A stretch of 13,447 bases of DNA from an uncultured Saprospiraceae bacterium (GTDB taxonomy: Bacteria; Bacteroidota; Bacteroidia; Chitinophagales; Saprospiraceae): the NCBI GenBank assembly GCA_937127195.1, contig CAKZLT010000097.1:1-13447 (forward strand), in the 5' to 3' direction. The notes beneath the pieces are model-generated. The model was not told the origin of the DNA, did no database searches, and saw only the letters and a list, made by a program, of their open reading frames with translations. Below are positions 13,066 to 13,447 of this stretch, one piece after another. Position numbers and translations under genes: made by a program. The first letter of the stretch is position 1, and the number at the start of each line of letters is the position of its first letter.

Positions 13066-13447
13066 ATAAAAACATATTTTATTATTTTTCAGACACAGAG
13101 CAGAAACTGTTTGTGATTTTCCTCAAAATTAAATAAAGCAGCACATTTGATAGAAAAAATAGTTCAGTGGAATCACATTTACAGAGGAATGTTATTGCTT
13201 ATGTGATTCACCACCACAATTCCATGTTAAGTTCAAGTTTGATGAACTTTGATATGGGAATTTGAACCCATCACCAATTCAGAAGTGGCACGGGCCAGCT
13301 TTGACTACAATGCCAAGGCCAACAGGAGGTCTAACTTCAGCTTCAAACTTCAACTATAAATTCAACTCAAACTCCAACTTAAACCCATGCTCTAAGTTCA
13401 CCTTCTTTCCTTCTTCTTAACTCGACTTCAACTTAACGATCGATCTT
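13066..13447. other. Gene-free window end of unusual composition
   Basis: No credible coding frame is seen on either strand. Up to about 13094 the DNA is AT-rich as elsewhere and contains atttttcagac (13084-13094), an inverted copy of the CPBP-upstream repeat. From there on it differs. A patch at 13261-13320 is about 52 percent GC by hand count. Then 13321-13440 has very few G and is made of degenerate TTCAAC-like hexamers. Small hairpins occur at 13229-13249 (aagttca/tgaactt) and between 13171-13178 and 13201-13208 (aatcacat/atgtgatt). A foreign or chimeric end is possible. Confidence 0.4.

Noticed and set aside
13250..13280. T-arm-like tRNA fragment on the minus strand (atgggttcaaattcccat)
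   Set aside because: The loop and stem do not register as a 5-bp stem with a 7-nt loop, and no acceptor, D or anticodon arms can be found around it.
13243..13360. Short plus-strand frame ending ...RASFDYNAKANRRSNFSFK
   Set aside because: Under 40 codons, no ATG start, stops at both ends, and it lies in the compositionally odd end. There is no support for a gene.

Overview
The window looks like chromosomal DNA of a Bacteroidota bacterium, most likely a marine or freshwater Cytophagales (Bernardetia/Flexibacter-like; the family is a guess). The signs are very AT-rich intergenic DNA, no obvious Shine-Dalgarno sequences, several promoter candidates of the Bacteroidota type (TTTG or TTG, about 19-22 nt, then TAnnTTTG), a remnant of a type IX secretion C-terminal sorting domain, and an Rpn-type nuclease.

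Layout. (1) 1-221, minus: N-terminal piece of a secreted or membrane protein that resembles the start of a 7TMR-DISM sensor. (2) 483-869, plus: small secreted protein with six cysteines, followed in another frame by an orphan 44-residue T9SS sorting-domain remnant (860-994) and a terminator (1026-1060). (3) 1165-3720, plus: large secreted M14 zinc carboxypeptidase. After it come a REP/BIME-like element made of two inverted REP hairpins (3723-3799) and a bidirectional terminator. (4) 3930-6079, minus: an iscS-iscU-iscA iron-sulfur cluster assembly operon, with a good promoter candidate and related AT-rich repeats in its gaps. (5) 6321-7232, minus: TIGR01777-type SDR epimerase-like protein. (6) 7387-7893, minus: BON-LysM protein of the Kbp/YgaU type with its own terminator. 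(7) 8030-10101, minus: dusB followed by an Rpn-family PD-(D/E)XK nuclease. (8) 10275-12971, plus: CPBP intramembrane protease, cdsA, and an unusual membrane-associated SAM methyltransferase-like protein, ending in a strong terminator at 12998-13065.

The genes are mostly housekeeping. IscS supplies sulfur, IscU is the scaffold and IscA the carrier or accessory protein; no iscR, hscA, hscB or fdx is adjacent. CdsA makes CDP-diacylglycerol for phospholipids, and the adjacent CPBP protease and methyltransferase are also membrane-linked, although no shared pathway can be shown.

The last 350 bases or so (about 13095-13447) are unlike the rest: no gene, a local GC-rich patch, then a G-poor stretch of degenerate TTCAAC-like hexamers. 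This may be foreign or chimeric sequence. I found no clear undescribed multi-gene system. The best leads are the REP/BIME element, the Cys-rich protein with the orphan T9SS tail, the paired 11-bp repeats upstream of the CPBP gene, and the odd window end. Gene starts were re-chosen wherever the longest open frame began at TTG or ran through a repeat.
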